In this document: in pieces, positions 19,315 through 27,956 of the stretch
Layout: every line of letters begins with the position of its first letter
How positions within the stretch are numbered: the first letter of the stretch is position 1
Source of the DNA: Rhodobacter sp.
GTDB lineage: Bacteria > Pseudomonadota > Alphaproteobacteria > Rhodobacterales > Rhodobacteraceae
Reading direction: 5' to 3'
NCBI GenBank assembly: GCA_027484145.1
Contig: JAIXUH010000033.1
Span: 1 to 64,000 of the forward strand
Length of the DNA: 64,000 bases
Position numbers and translations under genes: made by a program
Notes under the pieces: generated by a model
Database searches by the model: none
What the model saw: only the letters and a program-made list of their open reading frames with translations
Told to the model about the DNA's origin: nothing

Positions 19315-19921
19315 GCCGGAAGGCCAGGGCGGTGAAGTCCAGCTTGCCGCGCTTGATACATCCGTCCTGCGCTATGACGGTCAGGGGCAGCTGATTGTCC
19401 CGGTTCGTCCTGAACAGGTTAACGAAGAGACCCGAGAAGGGGAGGGGGCAGAAGCAGCAGCCGACATCTCCTACAGCACCAAAGACGTGGCGGCCCCAAG
19501 GGATGTCCTGCCATCGATCCGGCTGATTGCCACCCGCTATCAGGACCATCCAGCCTTGGCGCGGTTGAAGCTTTCCCCGGCCGAATGGTCTGCCTTCTTC
19601 CAGGCAATGATCAAGGTGGAAAGCAATTACACCCAAGGGGCGATCAGCCATGCAGGTGCCCTCGGCCTTGCGCAACTGATGCCCGGGACGGCTGACTACC
19701 TGAATGTTGATCCTGCCGACCCCATCGAAAACCTCGACGGGGGCGCGCGCTATCTCCTGGAACAGATGGCGGCTTTTGGCAGCCTCGAGCTTGCCCTTGC
19801 CGCCTACAACGCCGGCCCCGAGGCCGTGCGCAAATACGACGGCGTGCCGCCCTACGCCGAGACCCAATCCCACATCGTAAAGGTGATGGCGGTCTACGAC
19901 CGCATCCTCACCGAACTCTGA
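19202..19921 (+). CDS. virB1: VirB1-like lytic transglycosylase
   Basis: Opens the peptidoglycan layer for assembly of the type IV secretion channel. The SLT/goose-lysozyme fold is clear: catalytic glutamate in KVESNYTQG, then [24 protein letters not shown] and [12 protein letters not shown]. The N terminus is a signal peptide ([17 protein letters not shown]). No good ATG precedes it; a TTG at 19202 gives a sensible signal peptide and 239 residues, although the frame is open from 19055. It overlaps the 18976 gene. A second transglycosylase is encoded at 23072. Confidence 0.85.
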   Translation: MASPSASSTSIISTCLLSLALSALACGAAQAEVIRWNEPEGQGGEVQLAALDTSVLRYDGQGQLIVPVRPEQVNEETREGEGAEAAADISYSTKDVAAPRDVLPSIRLIATRYQDHPALARLKLSPAEWSAFFQAMIKVESNYTQGAISHAGALGLAQLMPGTADYLNVDPADPIENLDGGARYLLEQMAAFGSLELALAAYNAGPEAVRKYDGVPPYAETQSHIVKVMAVYDRILTEL

Positions 19922-19942
19922 CCCAAGAAGGACAATCCCCTC

Positions 19943-20242
19943 ATGCGTAACCAACACGTGGCTCTTCTGGGCCTGACCCTTTGCACCCTTTTTCTGGCGC
20001 AGTCTGAGCCTGCGCTGGCGCAAGTGGTCTTCACCAAGGCCGAAACGGTCGCGACGGGCGTTCTGGCCTCGTTCCGGGGAACCCTTGCGACGGCCTTCTT
20101 TGGCATCGCCTTCGTGGTGACTGGCTTCCTCGCGGCCTTTAACCGGATCAGCTGGGCCTGGGTGGCACTGGTCGTGGTTGGCGCCTTCCTTGTCTTCGCC
20201 GGCCCCGCCATCGTCGCAAACCTGCGCTCGTCGTTCAGCTGA
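19943..20242 (+). CDS. virB2: VirB2/TrbC major pilin
   Basis: A 99-residue pilin precursor: long signal peptide ending SEPALAQ, then two hydrophobic helices (about 45-68 and 72-92) separated by FNRISW. This is the VirB2/TrbC layout. It lies 21 bp after virB1 and 15 bp before virB3. Confidence 0.9.
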   Translation: MRNQHVALLGLTLCTLFLAQSEPALAQVVFTKAETVATGVLASFRGTLATAFFGIAFVVTGFLAAFNRISWAWVALVVVGAFLVFAGPAIVANLRSSFS

Positions 20243-20257
20243 GGCGAGAGAAGAACC

Positions 20258-20524
20258 ATGGAGAAAAGCGCGGTCATCCTCGGGCTCTCGCGGCAAGCCA
20301 AGTTTCTCGGCCTGCCGATGCCCTATGCCATGGCAGTGGGAGCGATGACCGTGCTGCCCTTCATCTTGTTCAAGCCGGTCTGGTGGTTCCTGACCGCCCC
20401 GATCTGGTATGGGCTGGCCCGCTTTGCGACCAAGCTGAACCCGAATGGGCATCATGTCTTTGCTGTCATGATGCAGGTGACGCCGATGGCCATCCTGCGG
20501 AAAGGGCGGCGTCATGTTTCTTGA
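20258..20524 (+). CDS. virB3: VirB3 inner-membrane protein
   Basis: An 88-residue protein with a single hydrophobic region (about 22-48), including the VirB3-like GLPMPYAMAVGAM and FKPVWWFLTAPIWYGLARF. It ends with an 11-base overlap with virB4, with which VirB3 functions and to which it is fused in some systems. Confidence 0.9.
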   Translation: MEKSAVILGLSRQAKFLGLPMPYAMAVGAMTVLPFILFKPVWWFLTAPIWYGLARFATKLNPNGHHVFAVMMQVTPMAILRKGRRHVS

Positions 20525-22856
20525 ACGGGAAGGGTTGAAGGGCAGGGCGCGTGCTTTGATCCCGGTGGACCCGAAGATCTATGCACATCTGCCTTATGTC
20601 ATCGAGCTGGATGACGAGGTGGTGCGCACCCGCGACAACGGGCTGATGATCTCGCTCGAAGTGACCGGCATCGACGGGATCACTTCCGGGTCTTCAGCCA
20701 TCAGCGCCCTGCGCGCCGGATTCGCGCACCTCCTCGATACGCTGGATGAGCGCTTCAGCTTCTATCTACACCGGATGATGCGGCCGGCCCAAGCACAGTT
20801 GAAGCCGATCCACGGCCAAAGCTTTGCCGCTGATATCGACCATGCGTGGAGTACCGAGCTCCAACGCCGCAACCTGCAGGAATCCGTGCTGATCCTGACG
20901 GTCGTCCGGCGGCAGGTTGCGCCGCTAGCGGTGCCGCTCTTTGGCAAAGCTGCCGCAAAGGTCTGGGGCGAGGATACCGACCGTCGGCTGGAAGAGTTGC
21001 GTGAAGTGGTCTCGATCCTTGAGACCGGACTTGGTGTGAAATCCCACCGCCTCAAGATCAGCGATGGGAGCCTGATCGGCTTTTATGCCTCGCTTTTGAC
21101 TGGCGAGTTGCGCAGCAAACCGCGCAGCCCGTTTGGGATTATCGCTGAGGATGCCAGCGATGCCGCCATTCGTTTCGGCAAAGGCCAGTTCACCGTGGAG
21201 GAGGGGGCAGAAACGCCGCGCGTTGGCGCCGTCCTCTATGTCAAATCCTACGCCACCTCGACCTGGCCCGGCATGCTCGATGCACTCGGCGCTTCACGAG
21301 ATACCATCATCACTCACATCTACACTCCAATCGAACGCGGTAGCATCACGGAACGGGTCAAGCGCCGGGTCGCGCAAATGCGGGCCTCCGAGGACATCGC
21401 CGCCACGATCGAGGCGCAGCTTTTTGAGGCCGCCGACAAGTCCGAAAGCGGCGAGCTCGGGTTTGGGATCCATCAGATGACCATCACCGTCTTTGCCAGT
21501 GATCAGGCGGCGCTCGATATCGAGGTCGCCCGCATCCGCGGCATTGCGCATCAAAACGGCATGCGGCTGGTCCGCGAGGTCACAGCGCTTGAGGCTGCGT
21601 TCTTTGCCATGCACCCCGGCAACATGGATTACCGGGCGCGGGACATGACGGTCTCGTCCTTGAATTTCGCCGATATGACGGCGCTGCATGCCGCTGACAT
21701 CGGGACCGAAGCTGCGCGCCTGCCGTGGCAAACGCCGCTGACGCTGTTCCAAACCCTGCAGGGCAGCTTGCACCGGTTCAGCTTCCATGAACCGGGTGAT
21801 CCGTTGGCGGAACCGACCAACGGCCATACTCTTGTCTTGGGCAAATCCGGCGGCGGCAAAACCACCACCGTCGCCTTCCTCGCAGCCCAAGCCCAAAGGG
21901 CAGGGGGCCGCACGATCATCTTCGACAAGGAGGCGGGTCTAAAGATGGCAGTCCGCGCTCTTGACGGTCGCTACGCCGAAATCCGCGCCGGACGTCCGAC
22001 AGGGCTCAATCCGCTTGCCACTGAATCCGGCGAACGCGGCGAGGCGTGGTTCTTGGACTGGCTGGTGGCGCTGCTTGAATCTCGCAGCGGGCCGATGGCG
22101 CCGCTGCAGTCCGAGGCGCTGAAATCCGCGATCACTCAGAACGGCAAGGCCCGGGAAGGCCTGCGGAACTTCCGCGCGTTTCAGGAGCTGTTTGGCGATG
22201 TCGGCGACGGCCTCGATCTGGCGCAGAGGATCAGCGAATGGGGCCCCGAAGGTCGCTATGGCTGGGTCTTCGGCGAAGCCGACGAGCCGGTGGTGGATTT
22301 CACCAGCCATGACGTCACGGCCGTCGATCTGACAGAGATCCTCGATCTCGGCACCGAACGCACCGCGATCCTCGGCTATCTCTTCCGCCGCATCGAGATG
22401 CTGATCGAAGAAAAGCGGCCGACGCTGATCCTGATCGACGAGGCCTGGAAGGTGCTCGATGACGAGTACTTCGCCAAAAAGCTCGCCGAATGGCTGGTGA
22501 CCGCGCGCAAGAAGAACGTCGTCGTCGTGATGATGACCCAGTTTCCAAGCCAGATCCGGGGATCAAAAGCCCGCTCCATCCTCGAAGCACTGCCGAACCA
22601 GCTTCTGTTCCCGAACGGCGAAGCCGCAAGTGCGGACTATGACGGGTTCCGGCTGACCGATGGCGAGTTGGACTTTGTCCTGAGCCCGATCCCGGGCCAG
22701 CGGATGGTGCTGTCGCGCACGCCGCGCAGCTCGACGGTGCTGAACGTCGATCTCAAGGCCCTTGGGCCGCTTCTGACGGCGCTTGGCGGTGGTCAGGCCG
22801 GACTCAACGCCTTTGGCGCGGACTATGCCGCACGGCCCAAATTCTGGAAGGAATGA
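20514..22856 (+). CDS. virB4: VirB4 secretion ATPase
   Basis: A 780-residue energising ATPase of the type IV channel, at the inner membrane. The N-terminal CagE/TrbE/VirB domain is followed by Walker A GKSGGGKTTT near residue 443 and Walker B LILIDEAWKVLDD; ARKKNVVVVMMTQFPSQI is the usual sensor region. The length is normal. The start overlaps virB3 by 11 bases. Confidence 0.97.
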   Translation: MFLEREGLKGRARALIPVDPKIYAHLPYVIELDDEVVRTRDNGLMISLEVTGIDGITSGSSAISALRAGFAHLLDTLDERFSFYLHRMMRPAQAQLKPIHGQSFAADIDHAWSTELQRRNLQESVLILTVVRRQVAPLAVPLFGKAAAKVWGEDTDRRLEELREVVSILETGLGVKSHRLKISDGSLIGFYASLLTGELRSKPRSPFGIIAEDASDAAIRFGKGQFTVEEGAETPRVGAVLYVKSYATSTWPGMLDALGASRDTIITHIYTPIERGSITERVKRRVAQMRASEDIAATIEAQLFEAADKSESGELGFGIHQMTITVFASDQAALDIEVARIRGIAHQNGMRLVREVTALEAAFFAMHPGNMDYRARDMTVSSLNFADMTALHAADIGTEAARLPWQTPLTLFQTLQGSLHRFSFHEPGDPLAEPTNGHTLVLGKSGGGKTTTVAFLAAQAQRAGGRTIIFDKEAGLKMAVRALDGRYAEIRAGRPTGLNPLATESGERGEAWFLDWLVALLESRSGPMAPLQSEALKSAITQNGKAREGLRNFRAFQELFGDVGDGLDLAQRISEWGPEGRYGWVFGEADEPVVDFTSHDVTAVDLTEILDLGTERTAILGYLFRRIEMLIEEKRPTLILIDEAWKVLDDEYFAKKLAEWLVTARKKNVVVVMMTQFPSQIRGSKARSILEALPNQLLFPNGEAASADYDGFRLTDGELDFVLSPIPGQRMVLSRTPRSSTVLNVDLKALGPLLTALGGGQAGLNAFGADYAARPKFWKE

Positions 22857-22863
22857 TTGTCCA

Positions 22864-23091
22864 ATGAAATCAGTATATTACATAACCTTGATTATGCGAG
22901 TCCGATTTTGGGCTGTCATGATGGGTGCATCCCTCGGTCTTGCAGCCTGCACCGGTGTGCCGATTGCCAAAACCAATTGCTGGGCCACCGCTGGGTCCAC
23001 TGTGACCACTTCCACCAAGGGCGCAAGTCCGGATGCGGCGCTTGTCTCACGCGGCAACACTTCGGGTCTTGATGTCATTCCATGCGAATAA
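22864..23091 (+). CDS. Small lipoprotein in VirB7-like role
   Basis: A 75-residue protein with a hydrophobic start and lipobox LGLAAC, so it should be lipidated and exported. The mature part is short, Ser/Thr-rich and has two more cysteines (TNCW and the near-terminal PCE). VirB7 is a small lipoprotein that stabilises VirB9, and no other candidate is present between virB6 and virB8; the position between virB4 and virB5 is atypical, so the VirB7 assignment is inferred. It overlaps the next gene by 20 bases. Confidence 0.7.
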   Translation: MKSVYYITLIMRVRFWAVMMGASLGLAACTGVPIAKTNCWATAGSTVTTSTKGASPDAALVSRGNTSGLDVIPCE

Positions 23092-24214
23092 GCCTCTTGG
23101 CCTGATCGGGGCATTGGCCTTGGGCGTGGCGGTCCTGCCTTGGCCTGCGACGGCGCAAGGCGTGCCGATTGTCGACCCGAAGTCGATCATCCAGCACGGC
23201 CTGGAGATCGCACAGATGTCCTATCTGACCGGTGGGCGTGAGCTTGAGGCCGACAAGAAGCGCCGCATTGATGAATTGCACCAGGACCAACTTGACGCGC
23301 TGGATGCCACACTGGCGATGATGACCGGCCAGACACCGTGGATAGCTGATCTCGAAGTGATCCCCGGCGCTGAAGCCGAAGTCCTCTATGCCGTGGAGGA
23401 CAACAACCCCTACGCTGACCGGCTTTTTGGCGATGCCAAGACCAGCATCGAAGAGATGATCGTGGCAACCGCGCAGAAATACGCAGGGCACCCGGGTCTT
23501 GCTCGCGCGGGGCTGAACCCCGTCGAGTTCCGCATCTGGTTCCAAAGCCTCGTAAAGCAGGAATCGGGGTTTTCCATCGGGGCACGCAGCCCGGTTGGGG
23601 CCTTTGGTTTGACGCAGGTGATGCCGGACACTGCAAAAGACCTCGGCATTTATCCCGCCTATTATGATGATCCGATGCTGCAGCTGGATGGTGGCGCGCG
23701 GTACTTTCTGACGCAGCTTAACAAGTTTGGCTCGGTGCCGCTCGCCCTGGCCGCCTATAACGCCGGACCCGGCAACGTCACGAAGTATGGCGGCATCCCG
23801 CCGTTTGAGGAGACGCAGAATTACGTCATCCGCATCACCGGGTTTTTCAACGCCTATGCTGGCAAGATCACCGGCGTGGATCAGGTCGGCACTTTCGATC
23901 CGCGCGACATGGCAATCGCCGAGGCCAGCAACACTTCGGATGCTGGCCTGCACTATGGGATGACCGCCTCGCTCGAGATCGAGGCGTCGCTGAAGCGGTT
24001 GCGTTCCATCATCGAGCGCATCCCCACGACCAAATCGACCAAAGAGGCGTTGGACCTCAACAGCTATGCCCGGGCCGAAGCCGTCCGCATCGGGCTCATG
24101 GTCGAGCGGGTCAAGGCAGCCCGCGTGAAGGTCGATCAGGCGCGCTACGCCCTCTGGCTGCAGGCCTATGCCATCGACGCAACATTCATCAAAGTGAAGG
24201 GTGGTTCCGAATGA
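23072..24214 (+). CDS. Secreted lytic transglycosylase with VirB5-like N-terminal region
   Basis: A 380-residue exported protein. After the signal peptide (to about residue 29) it begins GVPIVDPKSIIQHGLEIAQM, closely like the mature start of the VirB5 protein next door (GVPTVDLTSIAKIGEVLTEA). A transglycosylase domain follows at about 140-270: catalytic glutamate in VKQESGFSIG, then GAFGLTQVMPDTA and [12 protein letters not shown]. The last 100 residues are helical. It looks like a VirB5-type scaffold carrying a VirB1-type enzyme. The ATG at 23072 opens the signal peptide, and the stop overlaps virB5 (ATGA). Confidence 0.88.
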   Translation: MSFHANKPLGLIGALALGVAVLPWPATAQGVPIVDPKSIIQHGLEIAQMSYLTGGRELEADKKRRIDELHQDQLDALDATLAMMTGQTPWIADLEVIPGAEAEVLYAVEDNNPYADRLFGDAKTSIEEMIVATAQKYAGHPGLARAGLNPVEFRIWFQSLVKQESGFSIGARSPVGAFGLTQVMPDTAKDLGIYPAYYDDPMLQLDGGARYFLTQLNKFGSVPLALAAYNAGPGNVTKYGGIPPFEETQNYVIRITGFFNAYAGKITGVDQVGTFDPRDMAIAEASNTSDAGLHYGMTASLEIEASLKRLRSIIERIPTTKSTKEALDLNSYARAEAVRIGLMVERVKAARVKVDQARYALWLQAYAIDATFIKVKGGSE

Positions 24215-25008
24215 TCCGCAAACTTGTCCGGGGTCTTGGCCCTCTTATGATTTCGGCAGCCCTGCTTTCTTCGGCCCCTGCCCTCGCGCAGGGGGTGCCC
24301 ACGGTTGACCTTACGAGTATCGCCAAGATCGGCGAAGTGCTGACCGAGGCCAAGCTGCAGGTAAAAGAGATGATCGCCTCCAACCTGAAGCTCGATGAGC
24401 AGATCCTGAAGCAGATCGAACAGATCGCCACCCTGAAGGCGCAGCTTGACGCCTTGCGCAACGGGCTGACCTTGGAGGCTTTGGGCATCCCAGACCCGGA
24501 CACCTTCTTTGACGACATCCTGCCCGATGTGGCGGATCTGACCGGTGGGCTGATTGCGGCCAAGGACGGCAGCTATTCCCTGATGACCACGTCGGGCAAG
24601 GTTGGCAACAAGCCCGCCGCGCAATATGTCTCGGAGTTCTTCGCCTCGGCCGGGCTTGATGTGGCCACGGTCGACACCCTTGCGAACAGTGAAGACGAGG
24701 GGGCCGCCCGGATCGGTACGCAAGCCAACACTGCCGCCTTCCTCTCGGCCGCGGCTGAAACCTCCTCGGTCAAGGCCTCGGAAAGCCTCGAGCGGGTCCA
24801 CGAGCTCGTGCAGGAAATTCCGGACACCGAAGGCCTGAAAGAGGCCATCGACCTCAACACTCGCGTGACAGCGGAACTGTCGATCGCACTCGCCAATATC
24901 TGGAACATGGAATCCGCCCAACTGATAGGCATGGGCGAAGCGGGCGTCATGGATGCCGCCACCGCCGCCGAGGAACAGAAGTTCATCAAAGTCCTTGGAG
25001 GAGAATGA
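24211..25008 (+). CDS. virB5: VirB5/TrbJ-like minor pilus protein
   Basis: A 265-residue exported protein: signal peptide about 1-26, then a long helical region with heptad-like LKLDEQILKQIEQIATLKAQLDAL (about 70-93, quoted in part) and a second helical segment near 190-235. These are typical of VirB5/TrbJ proteins at the pilus tip. It is joined to both neighbours by four-base ATGA overlaps. Confidence 0.85.
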   Translation: MIRKLVRGLGPLMISAALLSSAPALAQGVPTVDLTSIAKIGEVLTEAKLQVKEMIASNLKLDEQILKQIEQIATLKAQLDALRNGLTLEALGIPDPDTFFDDILPDVADLTGGLIAAKDGSYSLMTTSGKVGNKPAAQYVSEFFASAGLDVATVDTLANSEDEGAARIGTQANTAAFLSAAAETSSVKASESLERVHELVQEIPDTEGLKEAIDLNTRVTAELSIALANIWNMESAQLIGMGEAGVMDAATAAEEQKFIKVLGGE

Positions 25009-25493
25009 GCATGGTCAACGCTTTCAAAGTGCGAATGATGGGCGGTGCCCTTGGGCTGATCGCGGTTTTCTCGGCCGCATCTTGGGCCGAAACCCCTGTC
25101 CCGGCAGACCTTGCCCAAGAGGAAGCTTATCTCGACGTTTTGCCGAAGGTCGAGATCCCCGAAAATGTGCAGCCGATCCCGGGAGCAGTGAATGAAGAAT
25201 TCCGGAACTGTCGGGCTTTGTGGCCTGCTGAATATGATCAGGTGCAGTCCGGCCCGGAAGCGCGGGCGCTGCGTGACATCTACGGTTATGTTCAGGCTCG
25301 AAATGTGGTTGCGACCCAAGACTGCGCCTGCACCGGGAAAGTCGCGTCGTGGGCAGACGTCGAAACTTTGACGACGGCCCTGCGCGCAGAATTGGGGGCG
25401 CAGCGTCTGACTTGGCAACATACCAAGACGATCGCTGAAGAGGCTGATCGCTTGACTGCAATCGCAGAGACCATGTGTGGCGGCAGCTTCTGA
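25005..25493 (+). CDS. Exported protein between virB5 and virB6, function unknown
   Basis: A 162-residue protein with a signal peptide (about 5-27, ending AASWAE). The mature part has five cysteines, including a CAC triplet in QDCACTGKVASW and a terminal MCGGSF. It is embedded in the operon by overlaps with both neighbours, so it is very probably part of the secretion apparatus. An internal ATG at 25011 is an alternative start. No family recognised. Confidence 0.8.
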   Translation: MSMVNAFKVRMMGGALGLIAVFSAASWAETPVPADLAQEEAYLDVLPKVEIPENVQPIPGAVNEEFRNCRALWPAEYDQVQSGPEARALRDIYGYVQARNVVATQDCACTGKVASWADVETLTTALRAELGAQRLTWQHTKTIAEEADRLTAIAETMCGGSF

Positions 25494-26491
25494 TGGATAG
25501 TGTCTCGACCATTCTGACGACGCTGGATGCGGCGATCACTTCTGCGGGGCGGAAGTATTTTGAGGCGACAGCCGGTGCTGTCGGGCCGATCTACACGACC
25601 TTGCTTGCCCTTCTGCTCGTCATGGTCGGGATAAACGCGGCCTTGAATGTTTACCGAATCTCCATGCGCGACGCGGTGCAGCTGTCGTTCCGCATCGTCA
25701 TGGTCCTGATGTTCGGTCTGACCTGGTCCAACTTCACCCAGATCTATGAGGCCGCCAGCAACGGGCTCAGTGCTCTTGCACTGGAATACTTTCGGCTCGG
25801 GGGTGGCGGTGTCGGTGCATCCGCCACTGCAGCGATGGATGACATGGCGAACATGATGGCCGGAAACGTGGATTCCGTGTCTTCGGCCATGTCCTCAATC
25901 ATGCGGGGCTTTGTGGCCGCTGTTCTCTACGTGGTGCTGGGCGTGTTGATGGCAGTCTATGTTTTCATCGTCGGCTTCTCGAAGCTGATGATCGCCTTCC
26001 TTCTCGGGGTCGCTCCGATCGCCATCGGTGCCACGATCTTCGAGAAGACCAAGGGCATGTTCGAGGCCTGGCTCTCGGCCATGATCGGCTACCTGATGTA
26101 TCCGGTCGCCTCGGCTGGGGTCATCGTGGCCGTGGTAACGGTAGCTCACGACGTCTTTCGCGAAGCCAAACACGTTACTGACCTCGGCTCGATCCTTGGT
26201 TTCTTCGTCATCGTCTTCGTCGGCATCTTCGCCCTTATGGCGATCCCGAATGCCGTGACCCACATCACCGGCCAGATCAGCCTCGCGAGCATTGCACCGC
26301 AGGCTCTGCGGGTTGCGGGCAAGCCGCTGGAAAAGGCTTCCGACTATTCGGCGCGCCGGATGAACGAAGTGCGCTCGGGTTTCATGCACGGCAAGACCGA
26401 ACACCACCATTTGCGCGATCAGGCGCGGTCCGATGCCGAGCGCGGCCAAGCCGCAAGGGCGCGTTTGGGTCAATTCATCCGCGACAGTTGA
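25493..26491 (+). CDS. virB6: VirB6 polytopic inner-membrane channel protein
   Basis: A 332-residue protein with several membrane segments (about 30-50, 60-85, 140-165, 170-190, 200-225, 230-255) and a charged C-terminal tail, the VirB6/TrbL pattern. The ATG at 25493 overlaps the stop of the upstream gene; the in-frame extension from 25475 is not needed. A 66-bp gap separates it from virB8. Confidence 0.92.
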   Translation: MDSVSTILTTLDAAITSAGRKYFEATAGAVGPIYTTLLALLLVMVGINAALNVYRISMRDAVQLSFRIVMVLMFGLTWSNFTQIYEAASNGLSALALEYFRLGGGGVGASATAAMDDMANMMAGNVDSVSSAMSSIMRGFVAAVLYVVLGVLMAVYVFIVGFSKLMIAFLLGVAPIAIGATIFEKTKGMFEAWLSAMIGYLMYPVASAGVIVAVVTVAHDVFREAKHVTDLGSILGFFVIVFVGIFALMAIPNAVTHITGQISLASIAPQALRVAGKPLEKASDYSARRMNEVRSGFMHGKTEHHHLRDQARSDAERGQAARARLGQFIRDS

Positions 26492-26557
26492 CGCCGACGA
26501 ACTGGCCCACGCCGCACAACTGCCGATCGCGCAATTCCCTATTTCCGGAGCAAGACA

Positions 26558-27238
26558 ATGACAGGATCGCCCCCTGAATTGAGAAGTTTTCTCGAGGCCG
26601 AGATGTTCTACGGCGTCAAAAAGCGCGAACGGATCGCCTATGCCGTGGCGGGCGGCGGTCTTGCCATCGGCCTCATGGGCATGATCGCCGTCGTCACGAT
26701 GCTCCCCTTGAAACAGACCGAGGCCTTCCTTGCCATCGTCGACAAGGACACCGGGGTCGCTGAACGCGTGGTTGCGGTGGAAAAGGCCGGGATCGAGCAG
26801 GCCGAGGCCATCCGGCAAAGCCTGCTCTTTGCCTATGTCACCGACCGCGAAACCTATGACCAGCACGACAATGAAAGCCGCATTCTGCGCGCCTACACCT
26901 GGTCCGAAGGCAATGCCCGCCAAGGGCTGGTGAGCCTCTGGACGGAAGGCAACGCCAACTATCCGCCCAAGCTTTACGGCCAGAACTCGAAAGTGGTCAT
27001 CGACATCCTGTCGATCACCCCGGTGACGGACACTACCGCGCAAGTGCGCTTCACCAAGACCTGGGTCTCCGATGGCGAAGGCGTGCCTGACAGGATCGGC
27101 AAGTTCACCGCGACCGTCACCTATCGCTTCGAGCCCTCCAAACAGACCGCGCTCGATCTCGTTTGGCAGAACCCCACCGGGTTTTTGGTGACGGACTACC
27201 GCATCACCGCAGAAACCTTGGCCCCTACGGAGGAATGA
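26558..27238 (+). CDS. virB8: VirB8 inner-membrane assembly factor
   Basis: A 226-residue bitopic protein: short cytoplasmic start, a membrane helix at about 28-50, and a periplasmic NTF2-like domain containing ESRILRAYTW and VRFTKTW. It nucleates assembly with VirB9 and VirB10. It is followed by virB9 one base later. Confidence 0.95.
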   Translation: MTGSPPELRSFLEAEMFYGVKKRERIAYAVAGGGLAIGLMGMIAVVTMLPLKQTEAFLAIVDKDTGVAERVVAVEKAGIEQAEAIRQSLLFAYVTDRETYDQHDNESRILRAYTWSEGNARQGLVSLWTEGNANYPPKLYGQNSKVVIDILSITPVTDTTAQVRFTKTWVSDGEGVPDRIGKFTATVTYRFEPSKQTALDLVWQNPTGFLVTDYRITAETLAPTEE

Positions 27239-27239
27239 C

Positions 27240-27956
27240 ATGACCCATCCCCTGACCCTTCCTGCGCTAGGGCTTCTGATCTCGATCACCGCCCTGCCCG
27301 CCTTGTCCGAAACTGCGCCCAAACCCGGCAGTCATGATGCCCGTGTGACCTATGCCACCTATCAGGAGGGGCAGGTTTACCGGATAAACACGCGCCTCAG
27401 GAATGTGACCCTCGTTGAGCTTGGTGAAGGTGAGAAAATCCAGTCCATCGCCATCGGCGATCTCGAAAGCTTCAAGATCGACAAACTGGAGCGCGCCAAC
27501 CTCTTCATCATCAAGCCTGTCGTCACCGGGGCCTCGACCAACCTGACGGTCGAGACGCAGCGCAACATCTACTTTCTGCAAGTGACGGAAGGTGGTCGTG
27601 GTGAGCCGAACTATTCGGTGAAGTTCACCGTGCCTGGCAGCACGCGTGCGGCAGCAACCGGCACTGACATCCCACCCTCCCTGCCCATGAGCTACAAGAT
27701 CATGAAAAAGGGCCGCGCCCTGCCCGGCTTTGCGCCGGTGTCGATTTCGGATGATGGGCGCAAGACCACTTTTGTCATCCCGCCTGGCGCACCGATGCCG
27801 ACGATTTTCCGCGCGGATGCCAAGGGTCAGGAATACTCGGTCAATGCTGCGGTCCGCGGGACCACCATCACCGTCAGCACCCGCTCTGAACGTTGGGTGC
27901 TGCGCTATGGCGATGACTACGTCTGTGTCACGGCCGAGCCGGGGGTGAGCCAATGA
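27240..27956 (+). CDS. virB9: VirB9 outer-membrane complex protein
   Basis: A 238-residue periplasmic protein with a signal peptide. Beta-rich N-terminal region, DLESFKIDKLERANLFIIKP, then the C-terminal lobe with PPSLPMSYK and TTFVIPPGAPMPTIF, as in VirB9/CagX. It forms the outer-membrane core with VirB10 and a VirB7-type lipoprotein. The stop overlaps virB10. Confidence 0.95.
   Translation: MTHPLTLPALGLLISITALPALSETAPKPGSHDARVTYATYQEGQVYRINTRLRNVTLVELGEGEKIQSIAIGDLESFKIDKLERANLFIIKPVVTGASTNLTVETQRNIYFLQVTEGGRGEPNYSVKFTVPGSTRAAATGTDIPPSLPMSYKIMKKGRALPGFAPVSISDDGRKTTFVIPPGAPMPTIFRADAKGQEYSVNAAVRGTTITVSTRSERWVLRYGDDYVCVTAEPGVSQ

Noticed and set aside
19223-20515. 430-residue minus-strand frame opposite virB1-virB3
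   Set aside because: Shadow of three well-supported transfer genes.
25895-27322. 475-residue minus-strand frame opposite virB6-virB8
   Set aside because: Shadow; no motif, His/Asp-rich composition, and complete virB genes on the other strand.
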